DNA of 64,000 nt from Chryseobacterium kimseyorum (GCF_025971945.1 NZ_JAPDHW010000001.1:124001-188000), one strand, 5' to 3'. Shown: positions 1-9,759, numbered from the stretch's first letter. A program made the numbers and translations. The notes: generated by a model not told the origin, from the sequence alone.

Positions 1-285
1 ATAAATATCAAGCGAAGCCTTAATCTCTACACCCGTACTTCCCATCTGATCACCAAAGTTTTTTGTAATTTTAATTCCGTTCACAAAAACATCAGAGCGA
101 CACCAGCTATTGACATAACCAAGACTGAAAAATTTTTCAGAGGGATAACTTTTAAGTTCTTTGGTTATTTCCACTATAAAATTATCGGTATTAATATTCT
201 GGTTTTGGTTGAGTTTAATATCACTTTTTTGAGAACAAGCACAAATACCAAGTAACAGTATTAAACTTAAAATCATATTTTTCAT
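1..285 (-). CDS. Hypothetical lipoprotein, 3' end outside the window
   Basis: An open frame starts with ATG at 285 and runs off the left edge, leaving about 95 codons. The N-terminus is a lipoprotein signal: a hydrophobic stretch rich in Leu and Ile ends in ICAC with the lipidated Cys at about residue 17, followed by SQKSD. The mature part (for example VNSWCRSDVFVNGIKITKNF) matches no family I recognise. It is probably membrane-anchored in the periplasm or on the cell surface. It lies upstream-to-downstream of nothing obviously related. Confidence 0.7.
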   Translation of the reverse strand, partial: MKNMILSLILLLGICACSQKSDIKLNQNQNINTDNFIVEITKELKSYPSEKFFSLGYVNSWCRSDVFVNGIKITKNFGDQMGSTGVEIKASLDIY

Positions 286-402
286 TATTCTGTGATTAAT
301 ATTTTAAAATTACTATAAAACATAGAAAATTGGTAGACCTTTTACAATTCATAATCTTTCCTTTACGAGTCATAAATTTTTTATAAATAAATCTTCAAAT
401 AA

Positions 403-1038
403 TCACTCCTCAATCGGGTCGAAGCCTGAAAAGAATACCGCTGCATCATTAGATTTGTAGGGCTTTTTCTGTATTAAAATTTCTTCTTCATGACTAATTT
501 TATAACTGGAAACACTGTCGTTTGCAAAATCAACTCTTGCAAATTCCTGCAAACGATTGTTGTTGATTTTTAAAAAATAAGTGCTGTTTCCGCCGGAGAA
601 AGAATAAGAGTTCACGCAATTTCTTTTAGAGTTATAATGGAGATTTGGGTAATCCTGAGAATTTATAATTTCAATTAATTTCTGGGTTTTTGGGTTGAAA
701 ATCAATAATTTATTGAGTTCATTAGAACCTCTTCCAGCTTGGGAAAAAGAGATTTTCACATCATTGTATCCATCGTTGTTCAAATCTTCATCGGTGAAAA
801 CAAATAAGCCAAAATCCGCCTCTTTCTTGAAATTTGCGGTTTGTAATTTTGCCCAGTTCTTTCCTGTTTTTTTGAATAACTCAAAATTGACAACCGATTC
901 GGTTTTATTGTTCTTCTGGGAAACATTAAGTTTGTATTGATTGGGTTTTATAACGGTTTTAGAATCAGAGAAATACTCAGTTTTCTGGCTACAAAACCAT
1001 TGCGAAATAAGGCATAAAAGGAAAAGGGTTCGTGTCAT
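403..1038 (-). CDS. Hypothetical secreted protein
   Basis: A 211-residue protein with an N-terminal export signal (MTRTLFLLCLISQWFCSQK) that may be a lipoprotein signal, although its lipobox is imperfect (QWFC). Around residues 80-100 it carries DEDLNNDGYNDVKIS, an Asp/Asn-rich calcium-loop-like segment of the kind found in FG-GAP/VCBS and XAC2610-like secreted proteins. No catalytic motif is visible. It stands alone, with the partial lipoprotein gene about 115 bp downstream on the same strand. Confidence 0.65.
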   Translation of the reverse strand: MTRTLFLLCLISQWFCSQKTEYFSDSKTVIKPNQYKLNVSQKNNKTESVVNFELFKKTGKNWAKLQTANFKKEADFGLFVFTDEDLNNDGYNDVKISFSQAGRGSNELNKLLIFNPKTQKLIEIINSQDYPNLHYNSKRNCVNSYSFSGGNSTYFLKINNNRLQEFARVDFANDSVSSYKISHEEEILIQKKPYKSNDAAVFFSGFDPIEE

Positions 1039-1458
1039 ATTTTTGATGTTCTAATGTTTGTGTGCTACGTTATTTCCAATTTTTAAAATCACGCCGTTAT
1101 ATGTCCATCAAACTTAAAAGTTTGTTTAGTAAATTTATCATTATTTCTATCTATTCTGTCTTTTGCTGTAAAAAGATTTGCTTGCTAAGTGTATGATAAT
1201 CATGTATGATTTCAGTATAAAGTAATGCGAAAAATAAGTTTAAAATTCGATATTTATTTTTAGGCATAGAATAATTTGATTCGTTATAAAATTTCTGCTA
1301 ATTCAAAAATAACGGAAACAAACGCTCATATAAAAATCCATTAGTTGAGATACGCGCAGTTTAGTTCAATGATTCAACTATAAAAATTTTGAGGGTGCTA
1401 ATCAAAACCATTTACAACCTGTATATTTATTTAATTTAAAATCAAATCTCATCATTCA
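1039..1458. other. Intergenic stretch without recognised gene
   Basis: About 420 AT-rich bases between the secreted-protein gene and a kinase remnant. I see no coding frame with a plausible start, no RNA gene and no clear terminator hairpin. The upstream promoter of the 403-1038 gene must lie here, but no good TTTG/TAnnTTTG pair stands out. Confidence 0.5.
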
Positions 1459-1820
1459 TTATCCATTCTCACTCATTCTGATTCCACTCTTCGGAACCCA
1501 CAAAACCACTGTTGTTCCGCCATTTGCGTTGGTTTGATAGCTGATCTCGGTGTCATGTTTATATTCTTTGGCGAGCAATTGCAGGCTTTCCTTGCTGATG
1601 GTGCGGGAAAGTGAGGAATGTTGAATCTGAATTTTTTCCTGCCATCTTTTTTCCGCTATCGGTAATGTTGACTGACAAAATTTGGTGGTTCAAAGCCAGT
1701 TCGATGTTACTTTTCCATACAAATCAATTCCATATAAAATTCCGTTTTCTACAAATGGCTGGATGAGCATAGGCGGAACCATCGTGACATTTAAATCTTG
1801 CTCGTTTGTTGCTTTACACA
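1459..1820 (-). pseudogene. Remnant of LytS/YesM-type sensor histidine kinase
   Basis: On the minus strand a broken coding sequence shows the C-terminal ATPase part of a LytTR-partner histidine kinase. Near 1800-1740 one frame reads VPPMLIQPFVENGILYG, the N-box of this family (normally ...IQPFVENAIKHG). After a frameshift, ITDSGKK recalls the G1 box. Another frame ends with NGGTTVVLWVPKSG and a stop at 1459, which matches the family's terminal strand. The dimerisation and sensor domains are absent. At least two frame changes and the short length mark it as a dead fragment. Confidence 0.6.
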
Positions 1821-1909
1821 TTCAGTCTGTTGAATGCAGGTAAGGTTGGCAAGGTTACTGTTGCTAGATGTTAAGCCTGCTGAAGTCTAATCTTGAACTC
1901 CAAAAATTA

Positions 1910-3076
1910 TTATTTTGGCAGAACAGGCGGAGTGATTCTTTGATTTCTTGTACTTAAAGTATGCAAAAAAGCTTCTAACTGCGTAATCTCCTGACTGCTC
2001 AGATCTAAAAACTTAAGCATTTCAGATTTCTGAGATGTTAAATTAACTCCTTCATGAACTGTTGATTTTTTCTTTGGTGGTTCAGGATTACCGTTGCTGT
2101 AGAAGGTAAGTACATCGCGCAGTGGAGTAAATGCCCCATTGTGCATCCATGGTCCGGTTCGCGTTACTTCTCGTAAACTTGGTACTCTGAATTTTCCTAC
2201 ATCCTTCGGATCTTTAGTCACTAAGTAACGTCCTAAATCCTGCTGTTTTGAACCCAATAAAGAAGTTCCGTCATTTTCAAACTGGTTATTGGAAAAATAT
2301 CCCGAATTATGACAGTTCATACATTGAGCTTTTGTTCTGAATAAATGAAGACCGATTACTTCGTCATCGCTGTATAGTGCTGACTGACCATCAATAAATT
2401 TGTCAAATTTACTTTGAGGACTGATCAGAGTTCTTTCAAAAGTAGCTATTGCTTTTCCGATTTTATCTTTTGTAATGCTTTTACTTCCGAAAGCTTTCTC
2501 AAAGAGTTCTTCGTATCCTTTAATTTTTGCAATCTTCTCTGTGGCAATATCGATATGCTCATTCATTTCTTTTTGATCTTCAATTGGCATATGAGATTGC
2601 TTTTCTATGCTTTCGGCTCTTCCGTCCCAAAAAAGTGATTTTGCAAATGCAATATTCATAATTGTCATTGCGTTTCTGGAACCCAGTTGCCGATCGTGGC
2701 CAAAAGATAAAGTTTTATTATCCGTCCATCCAAGCTCGGGATCATGGCATGAGGCGCATGCAATTTGATTAGAACCTGATAATCTTGGGTCGTAGAAAAG
2801 AGTTTTACCTAAAAGCGCTTTATCTACAGAGTAAGGATTGTCTGCCGGAAATTCAACTTTTGGTAAATGACCAATCTCTGCAAAATGAGGAACTGCCATT
2901 GGATCAAGAATAGGTGTTGGCCATTTTGAAGAATCACCTGACGAATATAATTTTCTGATCTTATTGATAAATGACTGCTTCTGGTAAACTTTTGTACGAA
3001 TATTCGACTGTATGCAGTTGTTCAGCAAAAAAACACTTACGATAACAATCAAAGTCCAGCTCAAAGCATTCGTCAT
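1910..3076 (-). CDS. Diheme cytochrome c peroxidase (MauG/CcpA family)
   Basis: A 388-residue diheme protein of the bacterial cytochrome c peroxidase family. Heme-binding motifs are CASCH at about 107-111 and CMNCH at about 252-256. Around them are the family landmarks FYDPRLSGSNQIACASC, FWDGRAESIEKQ and PWMHNGAF. The N-terminus has one hydrophobic segment ending in LLNNC, so the protein is anchored or lipidated and faces the periplasm, where it would reduce peroxides or oxidise a partner. I start it at the ATG at 3076; a TTG seven codons earlier is also open. A close paralog lies at 53766-54929. It is transcribed away from the T9SS protein gene at 3171. Confidence 0.93.
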   Translation of the reverse strand: MTNALSWTLIVIVSVFLLNNCIQSNIRTKVYQKQSFINKIRKLYSSGDSSKWPTPILDPMAVPHFAEIGHLPKVEFPADNPYSVDKALLGKTLFYDPRLSGSNQIACASCHDPELGWTDNKTLSFGHDRQLGSRNAMTIMNIAFAKSLFWDGRAESIEKQSHMPIEDQKEMNEHIDIATEKIAKIKGYEELFEKAFGSKSITKDKIGKAIATFERTLISPQSKFDKFIDGQSALYSDDEVIGLHLFRTKAQCMNCHNSGYFSNNQFENDGTSLLGSKQQDLGRYLVTKDPKDVGKFRVPSLREVTRTGPWMHNGAFTPLRDVLTFYSNGNPEPPKKKSTVHEGVNLTSQKSEMLKFLDLSSQEITQLEAFLHTLSTRNQRITPPVLPK

Positions 3077-3170
3077 TTTCCTGATAATTTTCAGCAAAAA
3101 TAATGATTCTAATGTTTCTATATGAATCTTTTATTGTTAATTTTGTTTAGACTAATTTTAAATTAAATTC

Positions 3171-4190
3171 ATGAGAAAAACTTTTACATTATTGGCAGTT
3201 ACAGGCTCACTGTTATTGTCTGCACAATTCCAAAACTTCAATTTTTCAGGATCATTATCATCTAACGGCTGGGCCTCACACAGTGGAACAATCGGTCAGG
3301 TATCAACCCTGACGACAGCTTCCGACCTTGGAAACAGTTTAAACTTTACCGGAATTTCAACTCCTTCGGGAAACAGAATACTGTTAACATCAACGCAGTC
3401 AGAAGATGTTAATTTTGCATTTTCACAACCGGTCACCACTACCGCATTTGTTTCATTCCTAATGAAAATTACCGATGTAGGCACGCTTGCAGCTAATTCT
3501 GTAACCACTGCACCGGGATATTTCATGCACTTTTCAGCTTTGTCCGGAAATGATTTGGGAAGTACTGGTCTTGTATCCAGACTTTCGTTAAGAAAAGGCT
3601 CAGCCGCAGACACCTTTAATATTGGTATTTTGAATACTACCGGGGGAAGTACTACGGTAAATGATATTTATGGAAGTGCAAATCCTATCAATTATCAGGT
3701 AGGTACAACCTATTTGGTGGTCATCAAATATGATATGACCGGAGCAAACGGACAGACAAGTCTTTGGATGAATCCGTCGCTGGCTTCTCAGGGAAATCCA
3801 ACCCATTCAAGTGCATTTGGATCTTCATCAAAACTATCGCAGGTAGCAAGCGTAGCTTTGAGACAGGCTAACAATATAGGGAATATTGAGATTGACGAGA
3901 TGAGATTGGGAAGTTCGTGGACTGATGTAATGGGTGCAGCATTGTCGACCAATGATCTTCCTGTTACAAAAAATCTTCTAATTTCGAATACACTGGTGGA
4001 GCATGATTTCAGATTATTAACCAAAGAAAAATTGCAAATCGAAATCTACAGTGCTGCAGGAAATTTAGTTAAAAAAGGAAACTTTAGTCCCAATGAAACT
4101 GTTGATGTTTCGTTTCTTTCTTCAGGTATTTATTTTTTGAGGATTAATAGTGGTGCAAATATTTCTACGGTTAAAATTGTGAAAAAATAA
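3171..4190 (+). CDS. Secreted protein with T9SS type A sorting domain
   Basis: A 339-residue protein with a classical signal peptide (cleavage after LLLSAQ) and a beta-rich, Ser/Thr/Gly-rich body. About 75 C-terminal residues form a Por-secretion sorting domain: IYSAAGNLVKKGNFSPNETV, then GIYFLRI and a final VKIVKK. The family uses this tail for type IX export and surface attachment. No enzyme domain is recognisable; the Thr/Ser-rich body could be a lectin-like jelly roll. A TAATTTTG -7 element lies at 3138-3145, though the -33 element is weak (TTTC). A strong terminator follows. Confidence 0.85.
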   Translation: MRKTFTLLAVTGSLLLSAQFQNFNFSGSLSSNGWASHSGTIGQVSTLTTASDLGNSLNFTGISTPSGNRILLTSTQSEDVNFAFSQPVTTTAFVSFLMKITDVGTLAANSVTTAPGYFMHFSALSGNDLGSTGLVSRLSLRKGSAADTFNIGILNTTGGSTTVNDIYGSANPINYQVGTTYLVVIKYDMTGANGQTSLWMNPSLASQGNPTHSSAFGSSSKLSQVASVALRQANNIGNIEIDEMRLGSSWTDVMGAALSTNDLPVTKNLLISNTLVEHDFRLLTKEKLQIEIYSAAGNLVKKGNFSPNETVDVSFLSSGIYFLRINSGANISTVKIVKK

Positions 4191-4196
4191 TTATAA

Positions 4197-4237
4197 TAAA
4201 ACCCCTGTTAAAATCTAGATTTGACAGGGGTTTTTAT
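4197..4237. terminator. Bidirectional intrinsic terminator
   Basis: ACCCCTGT at 4201-4208 pairs with ACAGGGGT at 4224-4231, with a run of T on the plus side and a run of A before the stem, so it can stop both converging genes (T9SS protein and susD). Confidence 0.85.
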
Positions 4238-4252
4238 CAAGTGTAGTGACTT

Positions 4253-5680
4253 CTAATATCCTGGATTTTGCTGCATCGCCGAGTTGATGGTAATAGAAGC
4301 GTGGGGGATGGGTAATACAAATTTGTTGTTGGGATAGGTGGGGCTGCAGTTATTTGAGAGACATCCGTTATTTCTGACAACATTTTTATGATTTCTCATT
4401 AGATCAAAAAAGTATTGGTTTTCAAACACAAACTCTTTTCTTTTTTCCTCCAACAAAAGATCCAGGTTTATTGATGTTAGATTAGTCAGTCCCGCTCTGT
4501 TTCTTATTGTATTAATGTCATTCAGTGCCTGTGAAGAATTTCCCAGTCTTAAACCCGCCTCAGCACGAATGAAGTAGGCGAGACCTAAACGGTAAATTAA
4601 ACTTCCGGTTTTCATCTTATATTTTTTAGTAAAATGATAAGGTAAATTAGGAGATCCGGCAGAGGTCGTCGTTTTTAAATTTTGTGATTCAAATAGTGAT
4701 TTTCTTAAGTCATTTGTAGAATACAGACTGTACACATCATCTGTGGCGACATAATTTGATTTGTTTGCTGCGCTCATAAAGTTATAAATGGTAGCGGCAG
4801 GAAAATCATTATTGTTGGTATTGGCAATTTCAAAAATAGATTCAGATAGTGCCCAATCAGTTGCCACGTTAGTTGAAGGAGTAAGTATAGTGGATGTATC
4901 CGTAATCATAGCGTTGCTATATTCGTAGGCCTTTTGCCAATCGTTTTTCCATAACGCTATTTCTGCGGCAAGCATTTTAGCAGCATCAATATTCATGAAG
5001 TTTTTCTTTTGCCCTACTGGAATGGCCGGCGTTGCCTGAAAGAGAGAAATCGAGGTTTGAATATCATTTTCAAGCAAAGTGAAATTACTGGCAGCCGTCC
5101 CTCTGGAAGGGTAGTCTTCACCTATTGTCAGTGGTTTTGTGTTGTATACAATACCTAAATGTGAAGCATCTGCCGTATAGGTGTAGTTTTGAGCATAATA
5201 TTTATAAAGATGAAAATGAGCAAATGCTCTTAAAGCCAGTGCTTCCGCTTTGATCTCGCTGATTTCCGCGACTGTTGCATCCGGCAATTGATCTGCGTAC
5301 TGCAGAATGAGGTTGACATTATTGATCATCCCATACATATCAGAATAGAAAAGCGATAAATCACTGTCCATTTTTTGATCATCAAATTGATACACATTGC
5401 TGACAGTAGCATCAATTGAAATGTTTCCGGATGATGCTGAAGGTGAAAATTTCAGATTTCCTGACAGCAAATCACCATACGTAAGAGCTGCTTCTGTGAA
5501 GTAAATGGATCTCAATTGGTAATAGGCGCCGTTTAGAGATTCAAGCATTCCCTGCTTAGAACCCAGTTGTTCTGTAATAGAAACACTTTCTACTGGCTCG
5601 CTGTAAAGAAAATCGCTGCAAGAAGCAAGAGAGACAATAGAGATGATGCTAAAAATTAATCTTTTCATAATACTGATCAT
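4253..5680 (-). CDS. SusD/RagB-family nutrient-binding lipoprotein
   Basis: A 475-residue outer-membrane lipoprotein that partners the SusC-like channel encoded just upstream. The signal ends in SLASC (Cys21), and the next segment, SDFLYSEPVESVSITEQLG, is typical of SusD proteins. The middle holds the TPR-like helices (LRAFAHFHLYKYYAQNY). The C-terminal third contains the usual ALNDINTIRNRAGL and LLLEEKRKEFVFENQYFFDL blocks. The start ATG overlaps the susC stop (TAATG), so translation is probably coupled; a second in-frame ATG four codons on is also possible. The ligand cannot be read from the sequence, and no glycosidase or peptidase lies beside it. Confidence 0.95.
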   Translation of the reverse strand: MISIMKRLIFSIISIVSLASCSDFLYSEPVESVSITEQLGSKQGMLESLNGAYYQLRSIYFTEAALTYGDLLSGNLKFSPSASSGNISIDATVSNVYQFDDQKMDSDLSLFYSDMYGMINNVNLILQYADQLPDATVAEISEIKAEALALRAFAHFHLYKYYAQNYTYTADASHLGIVYNTKPLTIGEDYPSRGTAASNFTLLENDIQTSISLFQATPAIPVGQKKNFMNIDAAKMLAAEIALWKNDWQKAYEYSNAMITDTSTILTPSTNVATDWALSESIFEIANTNNNDFPAATIYNFMSAANKSNYVATDDVYSLYSTNDLRKSLFESQNLKTTTSAGSPNLPYHFTKKYKMKTGSLIYRLGLAYFIRAEAGLRLGNSSQALNDINTIRNRAGLTNLTSINLDLLLEEKRKEFVFENQYFFDLMRNHKNVVRNNGCLSNNCSPTYPNNKFVLPIPHASITINSAMQQNPGY

Positions 5681-8472
5681 TAAAAATTTGCTTTAAAACC
5701 GAAGCTTGCTGTTCTCATTTCAGGATATAGATACCTGAATTCTCTGATACCGTTTCTGCCTGCGGGAGATTTTTCTTTATACCAATACAGAGCATTTGTA
5801 CAGTCAACAAAAATGCTCGCGTTTTTAATGAAACTGTTTTTTATCTGTTGAAGTGGCAGCTGATAGCTGATATTGATATTCTGTAGTTTGACATGGGTAT
5901 TGTCATAGATAAATTTGGTACTGTTGGGAATAATCCTGTTATTGCTTTTTGGGATATGGTTGACTGCGTTGGTATCTCCAGCTCCCGTCCAATAATCTAA
6001 AGCATTTACACTCATATTTCGGTTGCTTAAAATTCTGTGCTGATCAATAATTTCATCTTCCACCATCACATCTCCACCAATTTCAAAATTTATGAGAAAT
6101 GAGAAAGTAAATTTTCTGTAGCTGATCGAATTGCTTAGGCCACCGGTTAAATCAGGCTGTGAATTTCCGATAATAGAGTAGGTGGTGTCATCCTGAGTAA
6201 ACTGATTAGCGTCTTTTATCTCTCCATTAACTAAATACTGGTCCTGACCATTTGAAGAATTAATACCGATCCAGTGATATCCCCATATTGCCGAAGTAGA
6301 AGCTCCAATTTTCTGTGCTCGGGCGTTTGCTGCCGTTGAAAACTCATCCTGCAGTCCAAATAAATCGGTGACTTTATTCTGTACACTTGAAATATTGAAA
6401 GTAGTATTCCATCTGAAGTTTTTTCTGCTGAGCCAATTTCCACGCATCGAAATTTCAAGTCCTTTGTTGTACATATCAGCACCATTGATTTCTGCTGAGC
6501 CATAACCGCTTTCTAAAGGAACAGTTCTTGAGACAATGACATCAGAAAGATTGTTACGGAAAACTTCTACTGTAAAGTCAATTTTTTTAAATAAACTGAA
6601 ATCCAATCCTAAATTCCATTTTTCATTTTTTTCCCAGGATAACATTCTGTTTTGAGGTGATGAAGTTTGCGGATAAGCATAATCGTAATCATAAATAAAA
6701 CCGTTTTGAGATACGCTGTATAAGCCGGCTGACCGGTAACTTCCAATTCTTGAATTTCCTGTCATTCCCCATGAAGCCCGTAATCTCAAAAAGCTGATGA
6801 GTTCATTTTGTTGCAGAAAATTTTCATTAGAAAGTACCCAAGATGCACCTATTGCACCATTCAGTGACGCATTGGTGTCGGGACCGAAAGTAGAACTTTC
6901 ATCTCTTCGCAAACTTGCGGTTAAGAAATATTTCTTGCTGTAATCATAGTTTAGCTGGCTGAAAAAACTTCTGCCACTGCTTTCCTGAGTCAGCGTTTTA
7001 TAGGTGTAGTTTTTACCCAACTGAGGGTTTTGATACACTGCATAGTCGATAAAATTGCTTCCTACAAGAGCTTCTTTTGAATCTTTATTTTGTCTCAATT
7101 CACTTCCTATGAGAATATCTGAATGGTGTCTATTACCAAAGTTTTTCTCGTAAGACAGGTGTCCGCTCCAGTTCCACCGGAATCCGTCGGAGATAAAAAG
7201 ACGGCTTCTACCATAATTATTGCTTGTAATACCACTTTGATTAAGTCCAGATTTCCAGTCTATATTGTCTTTTTTTGAAATATCAACACCAAATAAACTG
7301 CTTACCTTTAAACCTTTCGCCAAATCATAACTCACATTAATACTCGAAAGTAGCGAATTATTGTCGACACTGCTGATGTTTTGATTGGCTGCTGCCAACG
7401 GATTGGGAATACCAACACTCCCGGACAGTGCATAATTACCATCTTGATCGTAAACAGGACTGGTGGGTGATAAAATAAGATTGAAATAAGTATTTGGCTG
7501 TTGCTTTAAGAAATTGTTATATGCTGCGTACAGATTGACTTTAAGTTTTCTATAATTAAATCCCAGCGTAGCATCAATTCCTTTCTTCTCCAGTGAGTTT
7601 AATATTTTAGATTCATTATTTTTTGAATAATCAATCCCCACACGGTAGGTGAAATATTTTCCACCGCCACTCGTTGTAAAATTGGTTCTGAAAAAATCTC
7701 CATTTCCGTTCATCAATTCAAACCAGTCAACATCAGTTCCGTCCCAGATATAAGATCCGTTTCCGTTGGCACTATTGTTTTTATTATATTCGTTACGGAG
7801 TTGGGCGTACTGCTGACCGTTTAAATATTTTATTTTGTTGATACTTTCAGATACTCCGTATTGGGTACTGAATGTATAGACAGGCTTTCCTTTTCTTCCT
7901 TTCTTGGTGGTGATCAGAATGACGCCATTTGCAGATTCTGCTCCATACAACGCTACTGCTGCGGCATCTTTAAGAATGTTGATGCTTTCAATATTATCTG
8001 AATTGAATCTTGCCAAAGGGTTAAGGTTAATCTCCGCAGTGGAACCACCATCAAAATACGCTTCATTAAAAGGCATATCTTCTCTCATAATAACACCGTC
8101 CACAACAATGAGAGGCTGTGTTGATGTTCCTGGAAGACCATTAATAGGAATCATACTTCCGAGACCGCGGATATTAATACTGACAGGCTTTCCCAGTTCT
8201 GTATTGCTGACAATCTGTACCCCCGGAGTTAAACCGATAATCATCTTATCAATACTTTCATAAGGCTGACTTGTGATAATATCCTGAGAATTTATCGTTA
8301 CAATCGAGCCTACTACTTCCTCTTTGAGTTTTTGAGTTCCATAAGAAGAGGTAATGATAACTTCATCAATATTTTTGGTTTTTAATGTATCAATATTTTT
8401 CGAGGTTGACAATTGAGCTTTCGTAACTGACAAACCGCATACAACTACGGCGCTGGCAATAATCCTTTTCAT
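5680..8472 (-). CDS. SusC/RagA-family TonB-dependent transporter
   Basis: A 930-residue outer-membrane beta-barrel that imports a ligand captured by the downstream SusD protein, powered by TonB. After a signal peptide come a TonB-box-like segment (IDEVIITSSYGTQKLKEE), the plug domain (residues about 45-170, with GLTPGVQIVSN, SINIRGLG and ESINILKDAAAVALYGAESA) and a long barrel ending in aromatic Phe (SFGFKANF). The N-terminal carboxypeptidase-like domain common in SusC proteins is missing, so the plug follows the signal almost directly. A near-perfect promoter lies about 60 bp upstream. The substrate is unknown. Confidence 0.96.
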   Translation of the reverse strand: MKRIIASAVVVCGLSVTKAQLSTSKNIDTLKTKNIDEVIITSSYGTQKLKEEVVGSIVTINSQDIITSQPYESIDKMIIGLTPGVQIVSNTELGKPVSINIRGLGSMIPINGLPGTSTQPLIVVDGVIMREDMPFNEAYFDGGSTAEINLNPLARFNSDNIESINILKDAAAVALYGAESANGVILITTKKGRKGKPVYTFSTQYGVSESINKIKYLNGQQYAQLRNEYNKNNSANGNGSYIWDGTDVDWFELMNGNGDFFRTNFTTSGGGKYFTYRVGIDYSKNNESKILNSLEKKGIDATLGFNYRKLKVNLYAAYNNFLKQQPNTYFNLILSPTSPVYDQDGNYALSGSVGIPNPLAAANQNISSVDNNSLLSSINVSYDLAKGLKVSSLFGVDISKKDNIDWKSGLNQSGITSNNYGRSRLFISDGFRWNWSGHLSYEKNFGNRHHSDILIGSELRQNKDSKEALVGSNFIDYAVYQNPQLGKNYTYKTLTQESSGRSFFSQLNYDYSKKYFLTASLRRDESSTFGPDTNASLNGAIGASWVLSNENFLQQNELISFLRLRASWGMTGNSRIGSYRSAGLYSVSQNGFIYDYDYAYPQTSSPQNRMLSWEKNEKWNLGLDFSLFKKIDFTVEVFRNNLSDVIVSRTVPLESGYGSAEINGADMYNKGLEISMRGNWLSRKNFRWNTTFNISSVQNKVTDLFGLQDEFSTAANARAQKIGASTSAIWGYHWIGINSSNGQDQYLVNGEIKDANQFTQDDTTYSIIGNSQPDLTGGLSNSISYRKFTFSFLINFEIGGDVMVEDEIIDQHRILSNRNMSVNALDYWTGAGDTNAVNHIPKSNNRIIPNSTKFIYDNTHVKLQNINISYQLPLQQIKNSFIKNASIFVDCTNALYWYKEKSPAGRNGIREFRYLYPEMRTASFGFKANF

Positions 8473-8534
8473 TACAATTACAGCTGATACTTTAAAGTAT
8501 TTCGCGTTTATTTAGAATTAATAAAATTAAAGCG

Positions 8535-8565
8535 CAAAAGTATAGTAAATTATAATCAAAACAAA
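8535..8565 (-). promoter_or_regulatory. Bacteroidota-type promoter of the susC-susD operon
   Basis: Reading the minus strand, TTTG (8565-8562) is followed after exactly 19 bases by TACTTTTG (8542-8535). This matches the primary sigma factor consensus of Bacteroidota (TTTG, about 19 nt, TAnnTTTG). The predicted start is near 8531, giving a leader of about 59 nt before the susC ATG. Apart from this promoter, nothing recognisable was seen in the 8473-8854 gap. Confidence 0.75.
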
Positions 8566-8854
8566 ATGTTTCTTTATGAATCAATAGGGCTTAAATGATA
8601 AGTTTAAATAACGTATATCAATTATAGAGAAAGGTTTGTTGCAGCTTTAAATAAATGACCTATTAGATTTAAAGATGAATTTATGATTTTAAGATTATGC
8701 TATAAACATAATTTATTAAGATCCATTTGCATAAGTTTGCAAACTGATTGTCAATGTTCTTTTGATAGACATGCTAATGCAATAGTGCACAGATAATAAT
8801 CATCAGGTTTAAATTATCCTGACGAATAAAGGATAAAATTGATACCCATAAAAA

Positions 8855-9544
8855 ATGAAGAAAAGATTATTTTCGGCAATAATGATATTTGCGTTCTGTC
8901 AATATTATGTATACGGTCAATCCAGTCAGAGTTGGGTATTTCTGACGTATACCCAGGAAATATCTAAGAAATTTGATTTTCTTTTTGATGCTCAAGTCAG
9001 AAGTAACAATCCAATAAAAAATACATCTGCAATCCTGCTGAGAGGGGCAGTTGCCTATAAGATTAATCCAAAGAACTTTTTTGCTTTAGGATATGCATAC
9101 AAGGGCGACTGGATAGAAGAGGAAAATGGAAAAGAATATACTTTTGAGAATCGTATCTATGAGCAGTATCAACATGATTTCAAATGGGATAAGATGGAGT
9201 GGAGCTTTAGAACACGGGTTGAACAACGCTTTCTAACTGAAGATGATACTAAATTTTCAATTAGGGGCCGAGCCTTTCTCAGTGTCCAATATCCATTGAT
9301 AGCCAACATAGACTTCTCTGAGGGATTCTTTATTGGTATTCAGAATGAAATATTTTTGAACCTGTATAAAAAAGAAAATGTTAATGGACATTTTTTTGAT
9401 CAGAACCGACCTTATGTATCGATCGGCTACAGGTTTAATAAAAAAATAGAAACAACTTTTGATTACGGACTGATTTCAAATCAGGGACCCATTGAGCGAG
9501 AGCTGGAAAACGTGTATCGAATATCATTAACTCTTAACCTGTAG
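8855..9544 (+). CDS. DUF2490 outer-membrane beta-barrel protein
   Basis: A 229-residue protein with a signal peptide (cleaved after YVYGQ) and alternating amphipathic strands typical of the DUF2490 family: QSWVFLTYTQEISKKFDFLF, FENRIYEQYQHDF, RTRVEQRF, and a terminal aromatic strand YRISLTLNL. The family is predicted to form small outer-membrane barrels of unknown function. It is transcribed away from susC and has no evident partner. Confidence 0.85.
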   Translation: MKKRLFSAIMIFAFCQYYVYGQSSQSWVFLTYTQEISKKFDFLFDAQVRSNNPIKNTSAILLRGAVAYKINPKNFFALGYAYKGDWIEEENGKEYTFENRIYEQYQHDFKWDKMEWSFRTRVEQRFLTEDDTKFSIRGRAFLSVQYPLIANIDFSEGFFIGIQNEIFLNLYKKENVNGHFFDQNRPYVSIGYRFNKKIETTFDYGLISNQGPIERELENVYRISLTLNL

Positions 9545-9759
9545 TGGATTAAGCAATTTTAAATATCTGATTCCAAAATCTGTTATTTTAAAAGCATTAT
9601 TAACAATTAGTGAAATCTCACTGCATATCTTAGTTTATATACTATTGTTTGCTTCTGCTTTGTGAGGTTCATGATTATAAGCCATGAAGGTCAATCTTGT
9701 TCTAATCTTAACATAAGTCCAGTCTTATTTTTGTATTTTTACCATAGTTAAAGAATTCA

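Noticed and set aside
695..940. Open frame on the plus strand inside the 403-1038 gene
   Set aside because: Shadow frame of the real minus-strand gene; the same applies to other overlapping frames in susC, trxB, crtI and the ABC genes.
5680..8472. Polysaccharide utilisation locus
   Set aside because: susC/susD are present, but no glycoside hydrolase, lyase, sulfatase or carbohydrate regulator flanks them, so the substrate class cannot be stated.
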